Shown: piece by piece, positions 12,001 to 15,323 of the stretch | Layout: each line of letters opens with the position of its first letter | Numbering within the stretch: position 1 is the first letter of the stretch | NCBI GenBank assembly: GCA_016198605.1 | Contig: JACQIG010000038.1 | Location: 1 to 17,575, forward strand | DNA: 17,575 bases | Direction: 5' to 3' | Source: Candidatus Aenigmatarchaeota archaeon | GTDB taxonomy: Archaea; Aenigmatarchaeota; Aenigmatarchaeia; QMZP01 | The notes under the pieces: model-generated | Seen by the model: only the letters and a program-made list of their open reading frames with translations | Databases searched by the model: none | Told to the model about the DNA's origin: nothing | Program-made: the position numbers and the translations under genes

Positions 12001-13515
12001 GACGTGGTCGCGCCAGGCGGCGACCTGCAGGTAAGGGTGACGCTCAAGAACATGGGCGAGACGGCCAAGGTGAGCGACATAGTGGTAAGCTACGACATAA
12101 AGACCCTCAGGAAGGAGAGCACAAGGATAACCGTTGCCAAGGACACGCTAGCCGTGGACGACACGCTTTCCTTCACCAAGGCGATACCAATACCCAATGA
12201 CACAGCAGAGGACAGGTATGAGGTAGAGGTTGTGGCCACGTACGCGGACAGCACAAAGACGGCAAGCGCCGCGGACGCGTTTGATGTCAGCACGCTGCCC
12301 TTGCCGCTGATAATACTCAGGGGGCTGTTCCTCAACCCGATAACATACTTGCTGCTGTTTGGGGCCCTCCCTGGAGGATACGTAGGCCTGCGCGTCTACA
12401 AGGGCTACAAGGTCAAGAGGATCAAGCAGGCGCGCTACATCTTCCCCGTGGACAACAAGAAGCTTCCGCAGCCAGGGCCAAGCTCCCTTCTGGTAGGAAA
12501 GATAGCCGAGACCAACCAGGACTCCTATTTTGACACCGTGAAGCTTATGGTGCACTCCATAGCGGCAGGCGGGACTGGCTCTGGCAAGAGCGTCAGCGCC
12601 ATGGTCGCGGCAGAGGAGCTGCTCAAGAGGAACGTCCCCGTGATTGTATTTGACCCGACTGCGCAATGGACAGGTTTCATAAGGCCCGCAAAGGACCCGC
12701 ACATGCTGGAGCTCTACCCGAAGTTCGGCCTGAAGCCCACGGATGCCAGGTCGTTCAAGACCAACATCGTGATGGTGGAGAACCCTGACATGGAGATAGA
12801 GATACAGAAATACATGAGGCCCGGGGAGATAACGGTCTTCGTGATGAGCAAGCTCAGGCCCGCTGACCTTGACAGGTTCGTGAGAAGGACCGTGGAAACC
12901 ATGTTCGCCATACAGTGGCCTGAATCCAGAGAGCTCAAGCTGCTCATAGTCTACGACGAGATGCACAGGCTGCTTCCGAAATACGGAGGGAAGGGCGGAT
13001 ACATAGCGCTGGAGAGGGCGTGCAGGGAGTTCAGGAAGTGGGGCATAGGGATATTCCTGATATCGCAGGTGCTGTCGGACTTCAAGGGCGCCATAAGGGC
13101 AAACATAGCCAACGAGATACAGCTGAGGACCAAGTACAACGGCGACATCAACAGGGTCAAGGGCAAGTTCGGCATTGACTATGCATCAAGGATAGTGAGG
13201 CTCACGACAGGCACTGGCCTGTTCCAGAACCCCGAATACAACGACGGCAAGCCGTGGTTCATCGCGTTCAGGCCGCTGCTCCACGACACGCAGAGGCTTA
13301 CTGAGGAGGAGCTGGCGGCCTACGTGAGGGTGAGGGACAAGGTGGAGGCGGCTGACAGGAGGGTGCAGGCGCTGAAGGCCAAGGGCATAGACACATACGA
13401 CATAGAGCTGGAGGCCAACATGTCCAAGGACAAGATGAAGCAGGGGCTTTTCGCTATGGCCGAGACATACCTGGAGTCCGTGGAAAGCAGGCTGAAGGCG
13501 ATGGAGGGCGCATGA
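1..13515 (+). CDS. Giant surface glycoprotein fused to a cytoplasmic HerA/VirB4-type ATPase (5' partial)
   Basis: The frame is open from base 1 to a TGA at 13513-13515, giving at least 4504 residues; the true start lies upstream. The GTG at 307 is internal, since the same repeated domain family is encoded before it. Residue numbers here count from base 1. Residues 1-3780 are beta-type, Asn/Thr/Ser-rich repeat domains dense in N-X-S/T sequons (I count 23 in the 320-residue module at 277-1236). Then come two Cys motifs (3788-3834), a Pro/Gly linker (3836-3881), two sequon-poor beta domains (3882-4100), a hydrophobic segment (about 4101-4130) followed by basic residues, and a P-loop ATPase. The ATPase shows Walker A GGTGSGKS at 4190-4197, Walker B LLIVYDE ending at 4320, and Gln4356 in LISQ. 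This implies outside-N, inside-C topology. The HerA/FtsK superfamily covers DNA and protein pumps; the substrate here is unknown. It leads a probable three-gene operon. The reading frame is certain; the function is not. Confidence 0.95.
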   Translation, partial: GLVSGATVTIASEQSGTVYICSPNSAAGGVYNCTVTAAEHAGRPLGAYNTTINATKQYYNSSNTTRATNSYILGTAPTLSSASANSDQGGSTGGWGEDWDFNVTVQDVDSDNVNVSLWIDTGSGFQFRNSTVCSSCSSATAIRFRNTFTSADIGSRSFKFNATDSKQFNGTTSNSSFTIEKDDTQAVLVSGDAISINREGSTTGELVLSITDLDRAASAVGTAVNGSIWVTNNLTQFDQGTINTTNPAGQLILNFNPSCNYNVSTQRWRGGVSNDPAYKDSNSSNRTITVLGQLKINITQPPFLSTFNVTNQILLNTSISTDCEAEGNLTATTVQLALNTTGLSPVACTPVTESDIYYTCTFNSTGRLQGNYTVNVTANRTNYNTNSTSYIDRFFLDNIASTASNVSVSPARDGWTRNYNFTVNITDPEADSITCKLYVSTNNGTSYSHVGNGTISGSGVCSVIYGNFSGANIGVNNTFKFEIVNGEPTNTFNTSSVNQPFLEESNASVFHSSGNGSSVNISSGTSLLAIRVNDTDNLSFDPNINVTFYVSANITTFNFTFQNTTNSTGHANYYFDPNCSYSPGEQIWLAGVADAFYQDVNTSNFTVTVLGDLNNSISQPSGGNVLRGSNVTIQSRITDLCGNNITSMTGNNITFTLTSIDTSQRFSCSNTIEDANGLYNCTINTSDPAVLPARFYNITMNASRQFYNQHNITKANAFFVETRPVLGGQTVTSSGDGGWGETWDFNTTVQDIDGDNLTVQLWANLSGDFELLGTRNLTAASPTAVGFVVNTFVCSNLNSQSSSIKNFKFNVTDTRNYNDSRNSTLTLEKDDVTIDFITGAGTTVSREGSATTLYRLRINDSDRVAYVGSGVNGSIFVTTNYFIFDAGNTNTTDNDSNLSINFNPSCSYLAGSQSWKGGTFNDACYKDSNSSTFPTTVRGQLKNDILQPSFNASFPAGNSVFIQANITTDCSEPQNASTVTINLTSPLGATEACGTINNQGDGRYNCTWDTTLHQGGSWDVILNSSLTNYSANSTTYVDWIFLNNTPPATSNISVSPNAEGWGIIYNYSIFVNDTQQDNVTCNLFVSTNGGSSYALRNSTNVTSGRGTCWVAVSNFACGDIGNDNQFFFEVKDGTNNVNATVTSGPNITVDNATIILLAGNSSVVNRTGNQVTQLLVFFNDTDRNISVLNSTNGTFWTTTNGVTFDNGNRSQANPTGHLNRNFNPDCNYEVGVQLWKAGITDSCYEQINTTNFTATVIGGLIANPSSPANGSTVEKGQNITVDADIRTDCGVNIVADNVTFRFTHESGNSTFTSLTTSLGGGFYQTTRNTTDMPAKNYNTTIISSLQNYNNNTRTIGNHFFVMTKANLSNATALTNPGGWGERFYFSVNVMDEDMDNVTLELFTKDTDVGAWGAPKNSTTLVAPANQTVILSTTVPSFTVDIYEFYFLATDTRGLISNTTPQNFTIEKDDVNIILVAGNGLEVFRNGTDEIRLTLLVNDTDRNQIVGAGITAKFWVTKNASNPVSFDIGKDTTTNGTGHISYLFPTEVPEAECNYGLGSQIWRGGTSADPFYKDVNSSNYTLTLKSDLRPSILYPNGQGFISFRPAQDGTTGELILLQGNLSDDCTPVDSATATWTLTNGQNSFDSSGVNFINRTESGGSYNITFNATNKPFGDYNITFAVSKSFYTDNSTTKINGLNLGSRPKLATPTIDHVFGGWGEQYTFTVRLTDSDLNTNNVTLWKSFDQANWVQIDSQNVTQPVNKLVTFNKVFACSDLLAGPVNYFRFTTLDPFSYYNSTQSILTRQIHNATVSQTAGFNHSESVPNAGQIGYFNVSIFNTNGSTIYFNLTVNGLQVASNRSATNGTNTTINAKAAGVIVNNPGTQNVNVTIMDSSGAVSVANYLAFLNYSVSDNFTIDRDNVTITVHSSSNSTVRRLAGSAAFLRVDIFDSDLGVYPNSTNGTFYITENGSAFTVTSSCVSSNGTCSVTYNPSCDSEAGIRQWKGGATDQCYQLINSSQTNLTVIGQLNLTVANPATNKTINRNTTTDLNASVTDECAVPTPSATVTWFNSTPSVLATGHNATWNVPVTYTLGQANISANATAQNYDPVANSSFPLIYGWSNVTSITPANGTVFSVGDMVQITCTVRDANTSANISSYPVGFYKNSTLQVANATNPNGTAVFFWNTSGETFGLFNHTCIISDNSTLFYNDSFPQITTILELKRNLVIDSIFVDNQTIYRNDTFSPYQTNITVHVRDSNIGNAENATVNFYNSTAFMGNCTTNSTGSCGIAYNPPNATIPNEYTIFINATKAGLQDSVTNTTNITVRGLLRINITGPVNGSFYSKSQNVTLNVTIVDENNQTQTPSVTWYNRTNQSVATGNPSTWVLSNQDTGSHNLTALAVQGFFDTSSSHVNVTINGLADVLWLAPPNNSIAPYPDPISRVCLVRDANSLGGINNYTVNFWYLNGSSYVANGTFQTNSTGHANNTWQVIAKGGLTFKCNITDDNPKLFSANIAEAIVLITVRDVKAPNVTNITILPNSSLEANLNATNITAVVQDDFNVSQVYATITMPNGTQVNVTMAPIGNSTYNGQYVPLIDGTHDLTIYGVDSPPESNVNSTFGGTFISIGKVRANVSLNPSDITATGITQTQNFTFTLGVNLSNLFAVNMYAASINLTESPSGSLSYNTTSYFCGSLSTNQTCIRHFSVTVPAATAAQVITLTINGTWRNPDNTINSTTNATTITVAANPVLDIIQTSIINTTPHGRNTFVGSLTVASTGNEQVTNIALSLVGGDLATGCPGCTVTFVPSSHGLLFAGENITVTVNVTVPLGQSPANLFTFIRATPDNTGYDEAILNITIPSNLSWARAPSSFANLLTPPNTSGTIGNITVNNTGNVKILFNVLKNSASAGSQTILVTATPAAFELDKQSARNVSLTYNIPAAGVNLQVHDINIIIQNASATPGSLTTELHLNVTDIGPNITNVVIAPAVFEPGFENVSVNATITDNFGVSTAYVNATSPTNISQIITMTANGSNYNATYSPSQIGIHTIVICANDTSGLLSCTSGQAIAGSGNTSLDAFPNQTLSVSNVTALSAVNTTFNFTLNNTGFSRASNVNLSVIAPSGWSASPGYYTAVLILKNGSIVNTTSITTPAATAPGNYAINFTFNWTNLDNTTGFNSSLETIEVLQNPRINIVEPNVSVNIEAGKTGSVNVNVSSEGNANLTNINMSCISGDVCTNFTIIFAPQNASVLAAGNSTLITINITLPSAQAFGTYTGVVRASSAQGEDNVTVNVTVPLNLSWTLSTSSIALTKIMNTSGRFGLVEINNTGNLELLLNIMITGNTSVFSTNVTNITIPISGRTVVEINYSAPATSALQSFTASFNTINTSASPSQISASLNLTVEPFLLNIISPTEASPLLNVDPGENITVKVNVTYQGLPLQQNMTWNLTLSNSTTTTQINLTSSNFSATQNLWELNFTAPSLASGNSYDINTTGNYTTRGIVFSDMENDAIVYTDAIAPNVSVSVQSTITRNSNATIAVNVTDSGGISNATANITNPSGSSSATLMTLVGTEGNTNHYELNYTNTSTDGAYQVRITAFDKSGNSGTANASFTVLPVIYFAGVAKDLENVTLPPISVQFEFFGNASPALLDTITSNASTGAYNKSIEAGGYDLNVKVFKEELLYDDTNLLSDVFDPVTFGNIPTSIIGGGSLSGIILNNSLNFSTARLSFDYSTYAGVTASFLSVYECSSYIRQVGCNTNWTRVNASVVNTSSQRVYTTLSSISPSRAYALAEFVCGNSACEAGTGESQSICPQDCTNASTAVCGNSVCEAPETVATCPTDCTPPVVQPPPPPPSPGGGGGGGGGAGGAGTGAGAGGAGGEGGQAGAGGIAAPLEVKSTLLFIVLAPGEHETHSLDVTNNQGTAVTGIISIDGQILQFIRLDQTSITIPARSTGTVKVDVFALSSATQGIYTGDIVFTSGATTHKTPVTVKVEIPQEPLLDVLVEALTDVVAPGGDLQVRVTLKNMGETAKVSDIVVSYDIKTLRKESTRITVAKDTLAVDDTLSFTKAIPIPNDTAEDRYEVEVVATYADSTKTASAADAFDVSTLPLPLIILRGLFLNPITYLLLFGALPGGYVGLRVYKGYKVKRIKQARYIFPVDNKKLPQPGPSSLLVGKIAETNQDSYFDTVKLMVHSIAAGGTGSGKSVSAMVAAEELLKRNVPVIVFDPTAQWTGFIRPAKDPHMLELYPKFGLKPTDARSFKTNIVMVENPDMEIEIQKYMRPGEITVFVMSKLRPADLDRFVRRTVETMFAIQWPESRELKLLIVYDEMHRLLPKYGGKGGYIALERACREFRKWGIGIFLISQVLSDFKGAIRANIANEIQLRTKYNGDINRVKGKFGIDYASRIVRLTTGTGLFQNPEYNDGKPWFIAFRPLLHDTQRLTEEELAAYVRVRDKVEAADRRVQALKAKGIDTYDIELEANMSKDKMKQGLFAMAETYLESVESRLKAMEGA
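277..6339 (+). repeat. Six tandem ~320-residue extracellular modules
   Basis: The same three-part module recurs within the giant protein. Part A opens with GGWGE or a variant (first codons at 277, 1237, 2209, 3175, 4129 and 5140). Part B begins near EKDD and ends in a W(R/K)(G/A)G...YxDxNSSN-like block whose Trp codons lie at 802, 1762, 2743, 3703, 4681 and 5998. Part C carries xxTDC and closes near an aromatic FF/FL motif. Anchor spacing is 954-1011 bases. Bases 1-276 are the tail of a further copy, so the array continues upstream. The copies are clear at protein level but well diverged, including in synonymous positions, which argues for old duplications. The parts look like beta-sandwich (Ig-like) domains, but I cannot assign a named family. 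Confidence 0.9.
5410..5745 (+). other. Extra ~112-residue domain inserted in the sixth module
   Basis: In modules 1 and 5 the distance from the GGW anchor to the EKDD-type boundary is 261 and 267 bases; in module 6 it is 603 (5140 to 5743). The additional stretch runs from about HNATVSQTAGFNHSE to NYSVSDN. It is rich in sequons and predicted beta strands, and no other copy has an equivalent at this point. It is the only size irregularity in the array. Its edges are set by comparison with the neighbouring modules and could be off by some ten residues. Confidence 0.7.
6067..7566 (+). repeat. Duplicated ~300-residue Ig-like unit
   Basis: Two units begin at 6067 (GQLNLTVANPA) and 6970 (GLLRINITGPV). 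Matching landmarks follow in the same order: a TVTWFN / SVTWYN strand, then a domain with TCTVRDANTS / RVCLVRDANS, then FNHTCIISDN / FKCNITDDN. The first unit also carries a domain at about 6661-6969 that begins NLVIDSIFVDN. The start of each unit resembles part C of the upstream 320-residue modules, so this region probably grew from the end of that array. Confidence 0.75.
7567..10200 (+). repeat. Two ~445-residue modules, with a third partial copy near 10531
   Basis: Copy 1 begins at APNVTNITI (7570) and copy 2 at GPNITNVVI (8911). Both continue through an ITDN/VQDD strand, a domain with WRNPDNT or WTNLDNT, an NP(V/R)L/I-D/N-I strand (8224 and 9544), a (S/N)LSW strand and an NNTGN turn. The first Ig-like domain occurs a third time at about 10531 (APNVSVSVQ ... 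NVTDSGG). These look like the NEW3/CARDB-type beta domains common in archaeal surface proteins, a resemblance I judge by pattern only. The same domain pair reappears in the downstream gene from 17172. Confidence 0.8.
10825..11340 (+). other. Carboxypeptidase-regulatory-like domain and adjoining strand-rich domain
   Basis: The segment starts VIYFAGVAKDLENVTLPP and continues with a TGAYNKSIEAGGYDLNVKV pattern. The order 'G-V, polar, then a G-Y ... G-YDL-V strand' is typical of CarboxypepD_reg-like domains that decorate extracellular proteins. From about 11140 comes a further beta domain with two cysteines (ECSSY, GCNTNW) that leads directly into the Cys motifs. It lies within the giant protein, distal to the Gly linker. 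Assignment is by motif and moderate. Confidence 0.5.
11362..11502 (+). repeat. Tandem CGNSxCE...C..DC cysteine motifs
   Basis: Two four-cysteine units, CGNSACEAG...CPQDC (11362-11424) and CGNSVCEAP...CPTDC (11446-11502), are separated by seven residues. Their opening 24 bases differ at only two positions, so this is the most recent-looking duplication in the gene. The CGNGxCE...C..DC pattern recurs in exported archaeal proteins, usually next to membrane anchors or linkers; its acidic residues suggest metal binding or a disulfide-stabilised knot. Its place between the ectodomain and a flexible linker suggests a rigid joint. Confidence 0.8.
11506..11643 (+). other. Poly-Pro/poly-Gly linker
   Basis: A proline run (PPPPPPSP) is followed immediately by nine glycines and then a Gly/Ala repeat, about 46 residues in all. 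It separates the sequon-rich ectodomain from the sequon-poor membrane-proximal domains and probably acts as a flexible or wall-spanning hinge. Confidence 0.9.
11521..11558 (+). repeat. 11-bp perfect inverted repeat in the linker coding sequence
   Basis: CCACCGCCGCC (11521-11531) and its exact reverse complement GGCGGCGGTGG (11548-11558) flank a 16-base loop. Proline codons (CCN) next to glycine codons (GGN) are naturally complementary, so the hairpin may be a by-product of the peptide. Confidence 0.8.
12301..12420 (+). other. Transmembrane segment and basic cytoplasmic flank
   Basis: Residues about 4101-4130 (LPLPLIILRGLF through ITYLLLFGALPGGYVGL) are strongly hydrophobic and long enough for one membrane pass. 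They are followed by RVYKGYKVKRIKQAR, which is strongly positive. By the positive-inside rule the C-terminal ATPase faces the cytoplasm and the repeats face outward. It is the only convincing membrane segment in the visible part of the protein. Confidence 0.85.
12421..13512 (+). other. HerA/VirB4-like P-loop ATPase domain with helical tail
   Basis: After the basic flank, a short lead ends in HSIAAGGTGSGKSVSAM (Walker A at 12568-12591). Next come VPVIVFDPTAQWTGF, then LLIVYDEMHRLLPKYG (Walker B Asp-Glu at 12955-12960), WGIGIFLISQVLSDF with a sensor-like Gln at 13066, and ANIANEIQLRTKY with a candidate arginine finger at 13126. This order is that of the HerA/VirB4/TraG ATPases, usually ring-forming motors. 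No HAS-barrel typical of HerA precedes it; the membrane anchor occupies that place. From about 13300 a charged tail of about 70 residues is predicted helical and contains KGIDTYDIELEANMSKDKM. All motif residues needed for ATP hydrolysis appear present. Confidence 0.9.
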
Positions 13516-13540
13516 TGCCTATCATTGTAACCAAAAAAGG

Positions 13541-13547
13541 GGAGGTG
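13541..13547 (+). promoter_or_regulatory. Strong Shine-Dalgarno-like GGAGGTG in the intergenic gap, oddly placed
   Basis: GGAGGTG within a purine tract is the best match to the archaeal anti-SD in the window. It lies 34 bases before the ATG at 13582 and 15 before an ATG at 13563 that opens only 11 codons. Either the motif is incidental, the coiled-coil gene initiates unusually, or a frame error hides the real start. I see no terminator or convincing TATA box in the 66-base gap. Confidence 0.4.
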
Positions 13548-13581
13548 GAAACGCGGGCCTGGATGACGGGTCCGCTTGGAT

Positions 13582-15309
13582 ATGGCAGGCAAGGCTGACA
13601 AGAAGGAGAAAGAGAAAAAGGGGCAGGACGACTTGTCCCAGATGAGCATGGAGGAGCTGGCGCAGACCAAGAGGGATATAGAGACGCTCATTGCGTCCCT
13701 GGAGGACGAATACAGGAAGGCCGGGATCTCCGAGGCAAGCTACAAGGAGGCAAAGGAAAAGAACCAGAGGAGGCTTGAGCAGGCAAGGAAACTGCTTGAG
13801 GAATGGGGATATTCTGAGCCGCCTGCAGCCGCCTCACCGCCTGCGGCTGCGGCAGCCGCACATGTCATGGCTGCAACTGCCACGGCGCAGCTTTTGCCCG
13901 ACACCGTCCCACCCCCAAGAATCCAGGCGGCGCCACCGGGCCAGGCCTATGACGGCCTGCAAAGGGAGCTAATTGAGAGCAGGATGAAGATAGAGACCGA
14001 GAGGCTGAAGGCAATGATAGACGCTGTCAAGGAGTCCAAGCAGGCCACCGATGAGAGGATACAGAGGGTGACAGAAAGCATAGGCGAGATAAGGTCGCTG
14101 GTCTTCCAGAGGGAAGGCGCAATGTCGCAGCAGGAGCTGAAGGTGAAGAAGCTTGAGGAAATGATAGGCGAAGTGAAGCCCCAGGAGATCGCGAAGGAAT
14201 TCGGCAAGAGGGACAAGACAATTGCACAGGAGGACCTCAGGCTGGAGAAGCTGGAGAAGAAGCTGGACGAGGTTGCAAGAGCGGCGGCAAGCACGCAGGT
14301 ACTGATAAAGGGCATTGGTGGCCTGGAGAACATAGCCACCTTGAACAGGGAAATGTCGCAGAAGACCGCGGGAGTTTCCGAAACAGCCAAGAGGATAGAC
14401 AGGCTCTCCGACAAGATAGAGAAGATTTTCGTGGAGCTGAACAAGAATCTCGGCGAGTTCGTGCTCTACAAGACAAAGCAGGACACGATGGACGAGCTTG
14501 TGAAGGACATGCTGAAATCCCTGGACGGGCTGACCATAAAGCTGGAAGGGTACGTGCAGAAGGAGGACATGAACCTCATAAAGGCCGACATCGCGGCGCT
14601 GTCAGGCAAGCTTGACGAGGTCGGCAAGCTGATAGACATGATAATACCCGTGGTGAAGCTGAAGCTGCCTGATACCATCCAGGGGCTGAAGAAGGAGAAG
14701 GAGGACATAGACCTCCTGCTGGCCTCCCTGGAGGAGACGTACAAGAGGAAGGGGCTTTCCAGGAGGGAATACGTGAAGGCAAGGGAGACAAACCTGCAGA
14801 AGCTCGGGGTGATAGACGAGCAATTGAAGAAGGAGTGGCAAACTCTCCAATCCGGCGATAACATCGCCGGCAGGCACCCGATAGGCGGGCAGGAGACCGG
14901 GCAGCAGGAGCAGGCAAAGGAGAAAGCAGCCGGCCCGGCGGAAAAACCCCAGCCAAAACAAGGGAAGGGCAACCCGGCTGCCGCTGCCACTGGCCTGCCG
15001 CAGGAAACGGTAAAGCAGCCAAAGGAGGCAGCAGCCGTTCCTGGCAAACCTACCTCACAGCAACAGGACGCGTTAAATGCAGAAGAGGCGAAGCCTGATG
15101 GAAAGGATAAAGAGGCGGATAAGACAGCAACTGCTACAACGCAAGACTCTCCAGGCCAGCAGGCAGCAGCGAACAAGGAGCAAGAGGGCGCAGCCAAGGC
15201 CGCTGGCAGGAAGGAAAGGCTGCTTGCAGACCTCAAGGACTCCCTTGACAGGGGCCTGATAAGCAGGGAGGCTTATGAGCGGGCGAGGGAGATGGTGGAA
15301 AACTCATAG
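13582..15309 (+). CDS. Cytoplasmic coiled-coil protein with three SHOCT-like hairpins
   Basis: The protein has 575 residues from ATG 13582; an in-frame TTG at 13576 would add two, and a TGA at 13564 blocks anything longer. The highly charged Lys/Glu start leads into a helical hairpin (residues 24-77). Then come a Pro/Ala linker (79-123), a long coiled coil (about 124-353), a second copy of the hairpin (366-419), a Gln/Lys/Ala/Pro low-complexity stretch (about 424-542) and a short C-terminal hairpin (543-575). The hairpins resemble SHOCT domains (L..L...+++G.IS...Y..A+E), which mediate oligomerisation or docking in other proteins. I find no signal peptide, membrane segment, cysteine or N-glycosylation sequon, so it is almost certainly cytoplasmic. 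It sits 66 bases after the giant ATPase gene and 14 before the secreted-protein gene. A scaffold or regulator of the ATPase is the natural inference. No enzymatic motif is visible. Confidence 0.93.
   Translation: MAGKADKKEKEKKGQDDLSQMSMEELAQTKRDIETLIASLEDEYRKAGISEASYKEAKEKNQRRLEQARKLLEEWGYSEPPAAASPPAAAAAAHVMAATATAQLLPDTVPPPRIQAAPPGQAYDGLQRELIESRMKIETERLKAMIDAVKESKQATDERIQRVTESIGEIRSLVFQREGAMSQQELKVKKLEEMIGEVKPQEIAKEFGKRDKTIAQEDLRLEKLEKKLDEVARAAASTQVLIKGIGGLENIATLNREMSQKTAGVSETAKRIDRLSDKIEKIFVELNKNLGEFVLYKTKQDTMDELVKDMLKSLDGLTIKLEGYVQKEDMNLIKADIAALSGKLDEVGKLIDMIIPVVKLKLPDTIQGLKKEKEDIDLLLASLEETYKRKGLSRREYVKARETNLQKLGVIDEQLKKEWQTLQSGDNIAGRHPIGGQETGQQEQAKEKAAGPAEKPQPKQGKGNPAAAATGLPQETVKQPKEAAAVPGKPTSQQQDALNAEEAKPDGKDKEADKTATATTQDSPGQQAAANKEQEGAAKAAGRKERLLADLKDSLDRGLISREAYERAREMVENS
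13651..13812 (+). repeat. SHOCT-like hairpin, copy 1
   Basis: It encodes a helix with KRDIETLIASLEDEYRKAG, a turn at GISEASY, and a second helix ending KLLEEWG. It aligns without gaps to copy 2 at 14677: shared landmarks are K.DI..L.ASLE..Y+..G.S...Y..A.E.N.++L and a terminal EW. Confidence 0.85.
13842..13860 (+). repeat. Perfect inverted repeat in the Ala/Pro linker
   Basis: TGCGGCTGC (13842-13850) and GCAGCCGCA (13852-13860) are exact reverse complements around one base; a realistic hairpin is seven base pairs with a five-base loop. It encodes an alanine run, whose GCN codons are easily self-complementary, and has no U-tract, so it is not a terminator. Confidence 0.7.
14677..14838 (+). repeat. 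SHOCT-like hairpin, copy 2
   Basis: It encodes KEDIDLLLASLEETYKRKG, a turn at GLSRREY, and a helix ending DEQLKKEW. The match to copy 1 covers both helices and the turn, so this is an internal duplication placed on either side of the central coiled coil. Confidence 0.85.
14852..14870 (+). repeat. Perfect 8-bp inverted repeat with 3-base loop
   Basis: CCGGCGAT (14852-14859), AAC, then ATCGCCGG (14863-14870) form a GC-rich hairpin inside the gene, exactly where the second helical hairpin ends and the low-complexity tail begins (residues SGDNIAGR). The codons are ordinary, so this symmetry is not forced by a repetitive peptide. Confidence 0.8.
15208..15306 (+). repeat. C-terminal SHOCT-like hairpin, copy 3 (short)
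   Basis: The last 33 residues, with LLADLKDSLDRGLISREAYE followed by RAREMVE, are the best match to the SHOCT consensus in the protein and correspond to the turn region of copies 1 and 2. Confidence 0.75.
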
Positions 15310-15313
15310 GTGA
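15308..15313 (+). promoter_or_regulatory. Ribosome binding site AGGTGA for the third gene
   Basis: AGGTGA overlaps the TAG stop of the coiled-coil gene and lies ten bases before ATG 15324. It matches the archaeal anti-SD and supports that start. The overlap with the preceding stop suggests translational coupling. Confidence 0.6.
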
Positions 15314-15323
15314 GCACAAGAAC

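Noticed and set aside
11226..12080. Long open frame on the minus strand (284 codons) opposite the linker and collar
   Set aside because: It is antisense to the Pro/Gly linker and beta domains; its own Pro/Ala/Gly-rich product mirrors the + strand codons. The + strand reading has recognisable domains and motifs.
12148..12966. Minus-strand frame of 272 codons opposite the ATPase domain
   Set aside because: It overlaps the Walker A and B coding region, whose + strand reading is clearly real. No family features appear in the antisense product.
13576..13581. TTG 13576 as the start of the coiled-coil gene
   Set aside because: It adds only two residues and has no better ribosome binding site than ATG 13582. 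It is not excluded, but ATG is the simpler choice.
13516..13581. Terminator or promoter between the giant gene and the coiled-coil gene
   Set aside because: No T-run, no hairpin and no convincing BRE/TATA pair in the short gap. Co-transcription is simpler.
13842..13860. Hairpin as an internal terminator
   Set aside because: It lies in a continuous coding frame without a U-tract, and alanine codons readily generate such symmetry.
14466..15236. Minus-strand frame of 256 codons opposite the coiled-coil gene
   Set aside because: The Ser/Phe/Cys-rich product is what Lys/Glu/Ala-rich coding gives in reverse complement. No start signal or domain supports it.
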